A stretch of 6,110 nt of DNA from an uncultured Muribaculaceae bacterium (lineage in GTDB: Bacteria; Bacteroidota; Bacteroidia; Bacteroidales; Muribaculaceae): positions 1 through 6,110 of the forward strand of contig CAJUIJ010000150.1 in assembly GCA_910586175.1 (NCBI GenBank), read 5' to 3'. Position 1 is the first letter of the stretch; every line of letters begins with the position of its first letter. The position numbers were made by a program, and so were the translations under genes. Shown here piece by piece: positions 1-5,631 of this stretch. The notes below the pieces were generated by a model that was not told where the DNA came from, ran no database searches, and saw only the letters and a program-made list of their open reading frames with translations.

Positions 1-22
1 TGTCGTTTCCCGTTTGCGTTTG

Positions 23-54
23 CAAAATTAGTGCAAAAAATGCCGCTGTGCAAA
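23..54 (-). promoter_or_regulatory. Bacteroidetes-type promoter, pointing out of the left edge
   Basis: Read on the minus strand, TTTG (51-54) is followed after exactly 20 bases by TAATTTTG (30-23). This fits the Bacteroidetes housekeeping promoter consensus TTTG / TAnnTTTG with its usual spacing of about 19 to 21. Transcription should start near base 16 to 20 and run left into a gene outside the window. An inverted repeat, TTTGCA-N7-TGCAAA (19-37), is centred on the -7 box. Confidence 0.65.
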
Positions 55-333
55 TCTTATCGCAATTTTTTATGCTGTGCAACATATTTTCGCGCGTAAG
101 TGTTAGAATATGAGCGTTTTTAATAAATGTTAAAATATCTTTCGTTTTGTTAATTACCTTCCGCGGCTTTATGTTGTATGGCATTGTTTTTAAACTTCAC
201 CTTGATTTTTCCTTTATTTCCTTTGTGATTTTCCTGCTTTTTTTGGTGATTTTTCTTGTTTGTCGGCGTTGGCCGGGTCAATTTTTCGGTGCTTCACGCA
301 ATTTTGGTTCACAACGTGGGCTTTCAATGAGAC

Positions 334-396
334 TTTATTATATGTTTTGAATACTTGATGATCTGTTTTGACATCGTGAAAATGTGTTTTGACATC
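334..396. repeat. Three tandem 21-base repeats
   Basis: Three head-to-tail units occupy 334-354, 355-375 and 376-396. All share the core TGTTTTGA, and the last two share the 13-mer TGTTTTGACATCG (364-376 and 385-397). The period is exactly 21 bases, two turns of DNA, so equivalent bases face the same side of the helix. That suits a protein-binding array, but no binder is identified. The repeats run directly into the GC-rich hairpin at 398. Confidence 0.7.
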
Positions 397-397
397 G

Positions 398-419
398 GGG
401 ACGCGCAGAATCGCGTCCC
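398..419. repeat. Perfect 8-bp inverted repeat in a GC-rich patch
   Basis: GGGACGCG (398-405) and CGCGTCCC (412-419) are perfect complements around the 6-base loop CAGAAT. The segment TCGGGGACG recurs at 395-403 and 445-453. The GC-rich patch of about 110 bases (395-505) contrasts sharply with its AT-rich surroundings. No T-tract follows on either strand, so it is not a normal terminator. A dispersed REP-like palindromic element is the most likely identity, which is inferred and not checked against a genome. Confidence 0.6.
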
Positions 420-533
420 TACCGTAGGCGTTTCTATCGTTTCTTCGGGGACGACCGCTGAGAACTTCGTTGCATCGCGAACCGGGGGGTGAGGAGGCGC
501 CGACGACGACTACAAATAATATATATAAACACA

Positions 534-566
534 AAAACCGCGAAAGCCTGTTGGTCTCGCGGTTTT
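534..566 (-). terminator. Strong hairpin terminator, bidirectional
   Basis: AAAACCGCGA (534-543) pairs perfectly with TCGCGGTTTT (557-566) around a 13-base loop, giving a 10-bp stem. On the minus strand the stem runs into TTTTTGTGTTT, a good T-tract; on the plus strand it runs into TTTTGGTTTCTT. All known genes here run leftwards, so the minus-strand use is the relevant one. It would end the sigma-factor transcript about 290 bases beyond its stop codon, or end an unrecognised small RNA. Confidence 0.85.
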
Positions 567-594
567 GGTTTCTTATAAACTTGGGTGCGTATAT

Positions 595-733
595 TGCTAA
601 TTGAGATAAGTTTTATGCTTCTTAAATTAAGTTTGCGTCGATACTATTGCTTCTTTGGTAAGTTGCCATTATATAAATGCGTCTTAGCGTAAGTTGCATC
701 TTAAAGATAAGTTTGTGGCTTAAATGTAAGTTT
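595..733. repeat. Array of six degenerate 19-base repeats with internal dyads
   Basis: Six direct repeats fit the consensus TGCnTCTTAnnnTAAGTTk: units at 595-613, 616-634, 648-665, 678-696, 695-714 and 716-733. TAAGTT is invariant in all six (starts at 607, 628, 659, 690, 708 and 727). Four units contain a small palindrome, for example CTTAAATTAAG (621-631) and CTTAGCGTAAG (683-693). A weaker seventh copy may lie at 791-811. Spacings of 21, 31, 31, 18 and 19 bases are irregular and not multiples of three, which excludes a protein repeat or a CRISPR array. The array sits between the sigma-factor stop and the terminator. Its function is unknown; a set of binding sites for a dimeric regulator is one possibility. 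Confidence 0.7.
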
Positions 734-858
734 CACTTTCTTGTTAGTCAAAAATTCGGATCTAAGCTTATAAAAGAGGAAAGCCGATGTTGCTTGAACA
801 AAGATTAAGTCTTCGACACATGTCACTGTCATGAATAGTGTCGCAGAGTGTGTCTAAT

Positions 859-1365
859 TCAGCGATAGTCCTTGAGCAGTTCGCGGAGTTTCTGGCGGGT
901 AACGAAGATACGGCTCTTTACAGTGCCGAGCGGCATGTTCAGCTTGTCGGCAATTTCGTCGTATCTGTACCCGGCCACACGCAGAGCGAACGGATTGCGG
1001 TAGTCGGCCGGAAAGCTACGGAGAATCCTGGAGATTTCTCCGGAAGCGTACGCCCCCTCGGGAGTTTCAACTCCCGAATCCTGCGACAGGTTAAGATGAT
1101 AGAGATCTTCAGAGACGTCGACATAAGTGCTCTCACGAGAGCGTTTGCGGTAGTTGTTGATGAAGATGTTGCGCATTATGGTGGTCATCCACCCGCCGAG
1201 GTTGGTCCCGTCAACGAATTTGGCTTCGTTGTCGAGAGCCTTCAGTGTGGTGTCCTGCACCAGATCTTGCGCTTCTTCCTTATCAAGCGTCAACTTCAAC
1301 GCGAACGACATCAATGAAGACTGCATACCTATCACAGATTGTTTGAAGGTGTCTGTACAGCTCAT
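859..1365 (-). CDS. RNA polymerase ECF-type sigma factor
   Basis: This is a 168-residue sigma-70 family factor of the extracytoplasmic-function group, which directs RNA polymerase to particular promoters. Region 2 covers about residues 13-78, with the acidic run DKEEAQDLVQDTTLKALDN and the -10 recognition helix starting at W59 (WMTTIMRNIFINNYRKR). A short linker follows. Region 4 covers about 108-164, with the helix-turn-helix around YDEIADKLNMPLGTVKSRIF (135-154). The length matches the compact, single-domain-pair factors common in Bacteroidetes, and from memory this subtype is widespread there. The ATG at 1365 fits the family N-terminus, and a consensus promoter lies about 75 bases upstream. 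No anti-sigma gene (FecR-like or zinc-binding) is adjacent in the window. The signal it answers cannot be deduced. Confidence 0.95.
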   Translation of the reverse strand: MSCTDTFKQSVIGMQSSLMSFALKLTLDKEEAQDLVQDTTLKALDNEAKFVDGTNLGGWMTTIMRNIFINNYRKRSRESTYVDVSEDLYHLNLSQDSGVETPEGAYASGEISRILRSFPADYRNPFALRVAGYRYDEIADKLNMPLGTVKSRIFVTRQKLRELLKDYR

Positions 1366-1415
1366 TTTGAATCAGAAGTAAGATTCGTTTGTTAATTAAG
1401 ATTTGAAAAACACAT

Positions 1416-1430
1416 GGAGCAATTTGCTCC
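1416..1430. promoter_or_regulatory. 15-base palindrome in the sigma-factor leader
   Basis: GGAGCAA-T-TTGCTCC is a perfect dyad with 7-bp arms. It lies just downstream of the -7 box, in about the first 5 to 20 transcribed bases. It may be an operator in the DNA or a 5' hairpin in the mRNA; no ligand or regulator is identified. Confidence 0.5.
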
Positions 1431-1437
1431 TACGGTT

Positions 1438-1469
1438 CAAATTTATCTGAAATATCTGAGACCGCCAAA
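1438..1469 (-). promoter_or_regulatory. Promoter of the sigma-factor gene
   Basis: On the minus strand, TTTG (1466-1469) is followed after exactly 20 bases by TAAATTTG (1438-1445). This is a full match to the Bacteroidetes housekeeping consensus TTTG / TAnnTTTG. Transcription should begin near 1431 to 1434, giving a leader of roughly 65 to 70 bases before the ATG at 1365. The -33 box is part of an inverted repeat (1466-1487). Confidence 0.75.
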
Positions 1470-1487
1470 TATTATCGTGAATATTTG
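1466..1487. promoter_or_regulatory. Inverted repeat overlapping the sigma-factor -33 box
   Basis: CAAATATT (1466-1473) and AATATTTG (1480-1487) form a perfect 8-bp inverted repeat with a 6-base spacer. The left arm includes the four bases of the -33 box (CAAA on this strand). The position is right for a repressor or activator dimer that competes with, or recruits, RNA polymerase. A folded 3' end of the upstream transcript is the alternative. Confidence 0.5.
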
Positions 1488-1496
1488 CAATCAAGC

Positions 1497-1520
1497 GCAA
1501 AAAAGGCCAACATTAGGCCA
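1497..1520 (-). terminator. Terminator after the CNNM/CorC-type gene
   Basis: Immediately after the stop codon (1525-1527), the minus strand reads GGCC, a 7-base loop, GGCC, then TTTTTT. The stem is only 4 bp but all G-C, and it is directly followed by the T-tract. It should separate this gene from the independently promoted sigma factor. Confidence 0.55.
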
Positions 1521-1524
1521 TAAA

Positions 1525-2823
1525 TCAATCTTGTTTGTCGGCATTCTGCACCAGTTTCTCCACGCGCACGAGTTCAATCTTGGTGGTTGACATCTTCTTG
1601 ACATTAAATTTAAGATTGCCTATCACAAAGTCCTCGCCTTGCACAGGGAGTGCCTCAAGGTTGTCGAGTATATACCCCGCAAGCGTATGATAAGAGTCGC
1701 TCTCCTTTATATTAAGGCCGAACTCCTCATTGATTGCTGAAATCTCGACACGACCCGAGAAAGCATATGTGTTAACGCCGAGGGTCCGGGCCACAATGCG
1801 CTTACGGTCATGCTCATCTTCAATCTCACCAAAAATTTCCTCCACCATATCCTCTATTGTGACAAGACCTGCTGTGCCTCCGAACTCGTCTACTATTATG
1901 GTCATCGAGCGTTTCTCTGCAAGCATACGTCTCATCATCTTATTGGCGAGCATCGTCTCAGGAGTGAAAAGCACCGGCTTGATGCAACGGCGCCAGTCGG
2001 CATCCGTATTGAAAAGCTCGGAGACGTGTATGTAGCCTATCACATCATCAATATCCTCCTTATATACCACCACCTTCGAAAGGCCAGTGTCTATAAACTT
2101 CTTCACGAGGTTCTCACGCGAAGTGCCCTCGATAGGCACTGCCACAATCTCATTGCGCGGGGTCATGCACTCTGCCACCTGGGTATCCTTGAAATCTATG
2201 GCCTTGCGGAAAATCCTTACTTCATTGTCCACCTCATTTTTACCCGTATTCTCCTCAATGGATTGCTGTATGTAGTCATCGAGTTCGTCAATGGTGAGTG
2301 GGTGGCGAGTTTCTGTCTGCTGCGTTATGCCGAAGAGCTTCATCATACCCTTGGAAATCCAGGATACAAATAGCGAGATCGGATAAAGAGTCAAATAGAT
2401 CAGATATAGAGGGAGCGCAAACATACGCATCATGAAATTAGGGTTGATGCGGAACGTAGTCTTCGGCATGAACTCTCCGGTGATAAGAATAAGGCCGGTG
2501 GAGAGTATCGTATTGCATACGAGCACAAGCGCCTCACCATCCGGGCCGAACCATGATTCGAGCAACGGATTGACTATCGCCGAGAAGGAGATACCATATA
2601 TTACCAGCACCACGTTGTTGCCTACGAGCAGTGTGGAAATGAACATATCCTCATGGCGACTGAAGCTCATGATGATACGATTGATAAGACCTCCCTCGGC
2701 TGCATCTATCTCACGACGCACCTTGCTCGACTGCACGAACGCAATTTCAGTGCCGGAGAAGAGGCCTGAAAATATGATGGCCACGAGGGTTATGACAATC
2801 GCAAGACTAAGAGATAAGTCCAT
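1525..2823 (-). CDS. CNNM/CBS/CorC-domain membrane protein (hemolysin C / GldE-like family)
   Basis: This 432-residue inner-membrane protein has the full architecture of the HlyC/CorC (CNNM) family. A DUF21/CNNM membrane domain spans about 1-165, with hydrophobic segments near 5-27, 62-88, 98-120 and 134-158 and the family motifs SGTEIAF (23-29) and GEFMPKT (116-122). A pair of CBS domains follows at about 215-335, opening with MTPRNEIVAV and closing with VDEFGGTAGLVTIEDMVEEI. The CorC/HlyC C-terminal domain covers about 345-425. Relatives are linked to magnesium/cobalt transport or resistance, and the gliding protein GldE belongs to the same family in Bacteroidetes; motility cannot be inferred from this gene alone. 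The ATG at 2823 places the first membrane helix right at the N-terminus, as in relatives. It lies 120 bases after lptC, so read-through from the upstream operon is possible. Confidence 0.93.
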   Translation of the reverse strand: MDLSLSLAIVITLVAIIFSGLFSGTEIAFVQSSKVRREIDAAEGGLINRIIMSFSRHEDMFISTLLVGNNVVLVIYGISFSAIVNPLLESWFGPDGEALVLVCNTILSTGLILITGEFMPKTTFRINPNFMMRMFALPLYLIYLTLYPISLFVSWISKGMMKLFGITQQTETRHPLTIDELDDYIQQSIEENTGKNEVDNEVRIFRKAIDFKDTQVAECMTPRNEIVAVPIEGTSRENLVKKFIDTGLSKVVVYKEDIDDVIGYIHVSELFNTDADWRRCIKPVLFTPETMLANKMMRRMLAEKRSMTIIVDEFGGTAGLVTIEDMVEEIFGEIEDEHDRKRIVARTLGVNTYAFSGRVEISAINEEFGLNIKESDSYHTLAGYILDNLEALPVQGEDFVIGNLKFNVKKMSTTKIELVRVEKLVQNADKQD

Positions 2824-2840
2824 TATAAGTATTAAGTGTT

Positions 2841-2861
2841 AGTTATGAGTTATGAGTTATG
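2841..2861. repeat. Triple 7-base tandem repeat in the leader of the CNNM/CorC gene
   Basis: AGTTATG is repeated three times without error (2841-2847, 2848-2854, 2855-2861). It ends about 18 bases upstream of the start codon of the gene at 1525-2823. It lies outside any reading frame, so loss or gain of a copy would change leader length or promoter/ribosome spacing, not protein sequence. Confidence 0.75.
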
Positions 2862-2893
2862 ATGTAAGCTAACTAATAGATTCTTGTCTATTT

Positions 2894-2910
2894 ACATATT
2901 TTAAATATGT
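2894..2910. promoter_or_regulatory. AT-rich 17-base palindrome between lptC and the CNNM/CorC gene
   Basis: ACATATTT-T-AAATATGT is a perfect dyad with 8-bp arms. It lies in the 120-base gap, 71 bases upstream of the next start codon. No T-tract follows, so it is a poor terminator and more operator-like. A TTTG (minus strand, 2927-2930) lies 19 to 20 bases upstream of it, but the matching -7 sequence (TATTTAAA) is a poor fit to TAnnTTTG, so a promoter here is only tentative. Confidence 0.4.
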
Positions 2911-2943
2911 CGATAACTTATTCTTACAAAACCTTATAAATTT

Positions 2944-3588
2944 TCATTCATCCACCGGCTGAGGTTGAGCTGACGGCTGCGGTTGAGCTGACGGCTGCAT
3001 GGAAACCGGCTGCTGAGGTCCTCCCTGCTGAAAATCCTGCCTGTTGACCGGGAAGATACCTTGCGGCTTGATGATGCGGTATGAGGTCAGTTTCTCGTCG
3101 CTCTCAAAACCGAGGCCCTCGAGCACATGGGTTTCAGTCTCGATATGAATGAAAGAGTCACTGTATATCTTACGGTTACGCTGGTCCCAGAAAAGCTGCT
3201 CGGTCTGAAACAAGTCTTTAGGTGCCTTGGTCATCTCCACATGACCGTCAAGACGCCATAGCTTCCGGTCAGAGAAGAATTTGGCAGAGTCGGCAGCCAC
3301 CGAAGCGACCACATGAAAATAAGGGTCGAACTTCTGAAGATACAGGCCCTCCGGGAAATCCCAATAAGGGGTGTCGGCCTCCTGAAACACCTTCCAGATA
3401 GGGGCCACCACCTTATATTGCACCACTCCGGAGTCGGAGATGAATGTTGCCACATTCTTAGTGGTCATAGTAGGCATCTTCGACGGGTTGAGCCGGGCAG
3501 CCACATCAATCTTGCGCTCCTCCTTGCATCCGGATGCGACGAAGAGGCAAACCAACAAACCGATGAGCCAAAGCGACGCCTTTCTCAT
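2944..3588 (-). CDS. lptC: LPS export lipoprotein LptC
   Basis: This 214-residue protein fits LptC, the periplasmic bridge that takes lipopolysaccharide from the inner-membrane LptBFG transporter and passes it towards LptA. A lipoprotein signal peptide is clear: hydrophobic residues 5-19, then the lipobox VASGC with the lipidated cysteine at 21. The rest carries the beta-rich LptC pattern, with the sequential elements FISDSGVVQYKVVAPIW, LWRLDGHVEMTK and IYSDSFIHIETETHVLEGLGF. The tail from about residue 188 is rich in Q and P, with two exact copies of QPSAQP coded by an 18-base tandem repeat; it is probably disordered and dispensable. The ATG at 3588 is 4 bases after the stop of the preceding barrel gene, implying co-transcription. 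The length is close to E. coli LptC apart from the tail. Confidence 0.88.
   Translation of the reverse strand: MRKASLWLIGLLVCLFVASGCKEERKIDVAARLNPSKMPTMTTKNVATFISDSGVVQYKVVAPIWKVFQEADTPYWDFPEGLYLQKFDPYFHVVASVAADSAKFFSDRKLWRLDGHVEMTKAPKDLFQTEQLFWDQRNRKIYSDSFIHIETETHVLEGLGFESDEKLTSYRIIKPQGIFPVNRQDFQQGGPQQPVSMQPSAQPQPSAQPQPVDE
2963..2998. repeat. 18-base tandem duplication inside the lptC 3' end
   Basis: Two identical copies of GGTTGAGCTGACGGCTGC (2963-2980 and 2981-2998) lie head to tail. The unit is a multiple of three, so each adds six residues (Q/P/S/A) to the LptC tail without shifting the frame. Identity down to the third codon positions suggests a recent duplication. Confidence 0.85.
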
Positions 3589-3592
3589 GACA

Positions 3593-4864
3593 TTATCTTA
3601 TCTTGCGCTTGAAGAACCACACCTCGTTGAAGTTCACACCGAGAGTGATGTTGAGATAATTCTCCTTGATAAGAGCCTGCGGATGCGCCTCGCGCATCTT
3701 CCACTCAAGGCCAATATTAATAACAGTCTTACCCTCGATGGTGGGGAATCCGAAACCGGCCGACACACCGAACTCACGCACCTGATTGCCCTTGATATTC
3801 AGGTAATCATTTGTATAGTAGGCACCCAAGCGGTAAGCCACACGCTGCATATAAGAGCCACGCAACTTCGGCACATATTCAGCACCGAGAGCATAGCGTG
3901 TACGATCCTTGAAGTCCATGCCCTCGAACACAATCACAGGCTTCGAATTCAGTTCAGGGTTGCCGAACGAATACAATGGTGAATACTTAGCTTTCGACCA
4001 CTGCTGCCAGATAAAGTCGAACTCCACGTTGAAACGGCTCGAACGCTGATGCGAGTAGCTCACGCCGGCCCCTATCGCATTGGGGGTGTAGTAATTATTC
4101 TTGAGTTTGCCTCTGGCCACCTCGGTTGGCTCACTCTCAAGAGTCATCTCCTGAATTGTGGCCCATGTAGAGCCAAGCATTGTCTTCTTGGGACTGTAGG
4201 TGAGGCCTAACACCATACGGTCTGTGCGCGAAAGTCGAGCTGTGTATTGCGCACCGATCACAATGCCCCAGTCGCGCACCTTCATGACGTGCTCAAACTT
4301 GGTGCTACCTGTAGATGGGGTGGCAAAGACATCGTTGACAATATTGCCGAAGTCATAGCTCACGTTGACACCGAGCGAGAAACCCTTGATTTCACCTGCA
4401 AATCCGAGATAGAGACGATTTATGCCGCCCGAACCCTGATTTGACATGGCTCCATGCTTGATATCATTGCCAAACGCATAACCTACCGAACTGTAAGGGA
4501 GCAGACCCACCGAGCCTCCGAAATGCTTCGAGAGCGGAAATTGCATTGTGAGATAGTCGAGACCGCCACCGGTGGCCTTCTCCTTGGCGCTACCCTCCTT
4601 GCTCCACATGAAAGAGAGGTCGGCACCGAGATCAAAGAGGAACGTCAGAGAGTCGACCGACGCATAAGAGGCGGGGTTCATCACATTGATCTGACGTCCA
4701 GAGTTCATGGCCACACCGACGCCACCCATCTGACGCTGCATGGAGGTGGCATTATCGCTGAGGATGCCATATCCATACATAGAATATGGTGTATTGGTCT
4801 GGGCATCAAGTCCGAGAGCCGCCACGAGAACTAAGAGCGAAGAGAGGAAATTACGTAATTTCAT
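3593..4864 (-). CDS. Outer-membrane beta-barrel protein, FadL/OmpP1-like
   Basis: This 423-residue protein begins with a Sec signal peptide (charged MKLR, hydrophobic 6-19, likely cleavage after LDA at 21, mature start QTNTPYSMYGYG). The mature part is rich in glycine and aromatics, with alternating strands such as LTFLFDLGADLSFM, FSLGVNVSYDFG and RFNVEFDFIWQQW. It ends in strand-like YLNITLGVNF plus a short basic tail. This is the look of a 12-16 strand barrel of the FadL/OmpP1 type, whose members move hydrophobic compounds across the outer membrane; the substrate here is unknown. Its ATG overlaps the coaX stop as ATGA, and lptC follows after 4 bases, so it belongs to the operon. From memory, a barrel of this kind sits between coaX and lptC in other Bacteroidales. 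The family assignment is weaker than the outer-membrane call. Confidence 0.75.
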   Translation of the reverse strand: MKLRNFLSSLLVLVAALGLDAQTNTPYSMYGYGILSDNATSMQRQMGGVGVAMNSGRQINVMNPASYASVDSLTFLFDLGADLSFMWSKEGSAKEKATGGGLDYLTMQFPLSKHFGGSVGLLPYSSVGYAFGNDIKHGAMSNQGSGGINRLYLGFAGEIKGFSLGVNVSYDFGNIVNDVFATPSTGSTKFEHVMKVRDWGIVIGAQYTARLSRTDRMVLGLTYSPKKTMLGSTWATIQEMTLESEPTEVARGKLKNNYYTPNAIGAGVSYSHQRSSRFNVEFDFIWQQWSKAKYSPLYSFGNPELNSKPVIVFEGMDFKDRTRYALGAEYVPKLRGSYMQRVAYRLGAYYTNDYLNIKGNQVREFGVSAGFGFPTIEGKTVINIGLEWKMREAHPQALIKENYLNITLGVNFNEVWFFKRKIR

Positions 4865-5631
4865 AAAGAGACGTTATAGTTGAATATCCTCACCAGTCCA
4901 CGTCCCACAGCATTGGAATCGGCCAAGGGTTTGAGGCCATACTCCGATAGCAGAGGAGACAATAAGGCGGCATCGCCGCCGGTGAGAATCAGTGATAAAT
5001 CATTATAATTTAGCCGGGCCTCGTTATATTCAGCGAGAATCTCGGCAGCCAGGCCACGCATCACGCCTGCACGGATGGCAGTCTGGGTATCAGTACCAAA
5101 TCCAGGAAGCGTGCCATCCGGCTCCACAAGAGGGAGGCGCGAGGTGAATTTATTTAACGAACGAAACCGGAGTCTCAGTCCCGGAGAGATATTTCCACCA
5201 ATCAGAGAGAGACCGGCCACAAGGTCAGCTGTGACAGCGGTGCCTGCATCTACAATAAGAGCAGCCCTACCCTCGGCGGCCACACCACAAGCGGCAGCCA
5301 GACGGTCAGTGCCGATAGTGCGCCTGTCATAGCAAACCGAAATAGGGAGAGGGGTGTCGGGGCCAAGCGTCACCACCGGCACACCAAGTCCTGAGAGAGG
5401 AGCTACCACGATATCAGCATTATCGCGCACGCTGCATACCACCGCACCCTCCACATCAGACACTGCGAGCATCTGCTCTACAGGGAGTGCGGAAAGTTCC
5501 TTGCATACGGCAGAGCGCACCAACATCTCCCCCTCAAAGAGGACGGCCTTGACTGCGGTGTTGCCAATATCTATGGTCAGTAATCTTGACACGTCAGCGG
5601 ATAATGATTGCGATGAACAGAGCGTATTCAA
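4861..5631 (-). CDS. coaX: Type III pantothenate kinase CoaX
   Basis: This enzyme phosphorylates pantothenate, the first step of coenzyme A synthesis (EC 2.7.1.33), in the cytoplasm. The 256-residue product shows all type III motifs: the phosphate-binding IDIGNT (20-25), GTDR (107-110) with the likely catalytic Asp109, DAGTAVT (128-134), GGNISPG (145-151), and the late TGGDAALL (217-224). The start is uncertain. The TTG at 5631 overlaps the preceding stop as TTGA and has GGAAG about 6 bases before it, but it adds 13 residues ahead of the GTG at 5590-5592. Starting at that GTG would give MSRLLTIDIGNT, the more usual N-terminus of the family. The stop overlaps the following ATG by 4 bases, so translation of the barrel gene is probably coupled. 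Type III kinases differ from CoaA in being insensitive to CoA feedback and in needing a monovalent cation. Confidence 0.95.
   Translation of the reverse strand: MNTLCSSQSLSADVSRLLTIDIGNTAVKAVLFEGEMLVRSAVCKELSALPVEQMLAVSDVEGAVVCSVRDNADIVVAPLSGLGVPVVTLGPDTPLPISVCYDRRTIGTDRLAAACGVAAEGRAALIVDAGTAVTADLVAGLSLIGGNISPGLRLRFRSLNKFTSRLPLVEPDGTLPGFGTDTQTAIRAGVMRGLAAEILAEYNEARLNYNDLSLILTGGDAALLSPLLSEYGLKPLADSNAVGRGLVRIFNYNVSL

Larger units (their letters stand above)
1..858. other. Gene-free, structured intergenic region
   Basis: These 858 bases lie between the end of the sigma-factor gene and whatever gene starts left of the window. No reading frame here looks like a real protein: the longer ones are translations of a T-rich stretch (about 180-270) or of repeats, and have no family features. 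The region holds a leftward promoter (23-54), three tandem 21-base repeats (334-396), a GC-rich hairpin patch (395-505), a bidirectional terminator (534-566) and a six-copy array of 19-base degenerate repeats (595-733). Apart from the patch at 395-505 it is AT-rich. Bases 55-333 and 734-858 show nothing firm beyond a weak 6-bp dyad (CGACAC/GTGTCG, 814-843) just past the sigma-factor stop. Confidence 0.7.

Noticed and set aside
147..350. 67-codon plus-strand frame with a hydrophobic stretch
   Set aside because: It starts at TTG, and the hydrophobicity is what any T-rich DNA gives when translated; it ends inside the tandem repeats.
214..534. 106-codon minus-strand reading frame
   Set aside because: It runs through the tandem repeats, hairpin and T-rich stretch. 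The repeated DVKT in its translation is just the 21-base repeat, and the basic tail reflects A-rich DNA. No family features or promoter.
595..733. CRISPR array
   Set aside because: Repeats are short (18-20 bases) and degenerate, with spacing from overlap to about 13 bases; no cas genes or unique spacers of even length.
787..834. 15-codon plus-strand mini-gene after AGAGGAAAG
   Set aside because: The ribosome-site look-alike is good, but the peptide is tiny, unrecognised, convergent with the sigma-factor gene and has no promoter.
814..843. Terminator directly after the sigma-factor stop
   Set aside because: CGACAC/GTGTCG gives only 6 bp around an 18-base loop and no T-tract follows on the minus strand; the hairpin at 534-566 is far better.
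838..1317. 159-codon plus-strand reading frame
   Set aside because: It lies opposite the sigma-factor gene, which has clear region 2 and region 4 motifs; the plus-strand translation resembles nothing and is an antisense shadow.
1810..2373. 187-codon plus-strand frame
   Set aside because: It is antisense to the CBS/CorC-domain part of the CNNM gene, whose motifs are unambiguous.
3440..3982. 180-codon plus-strand frame across lptC and the barrel gene
   Set aside because: It is antisense to two well-supported genes and spans their junction; no protein features.
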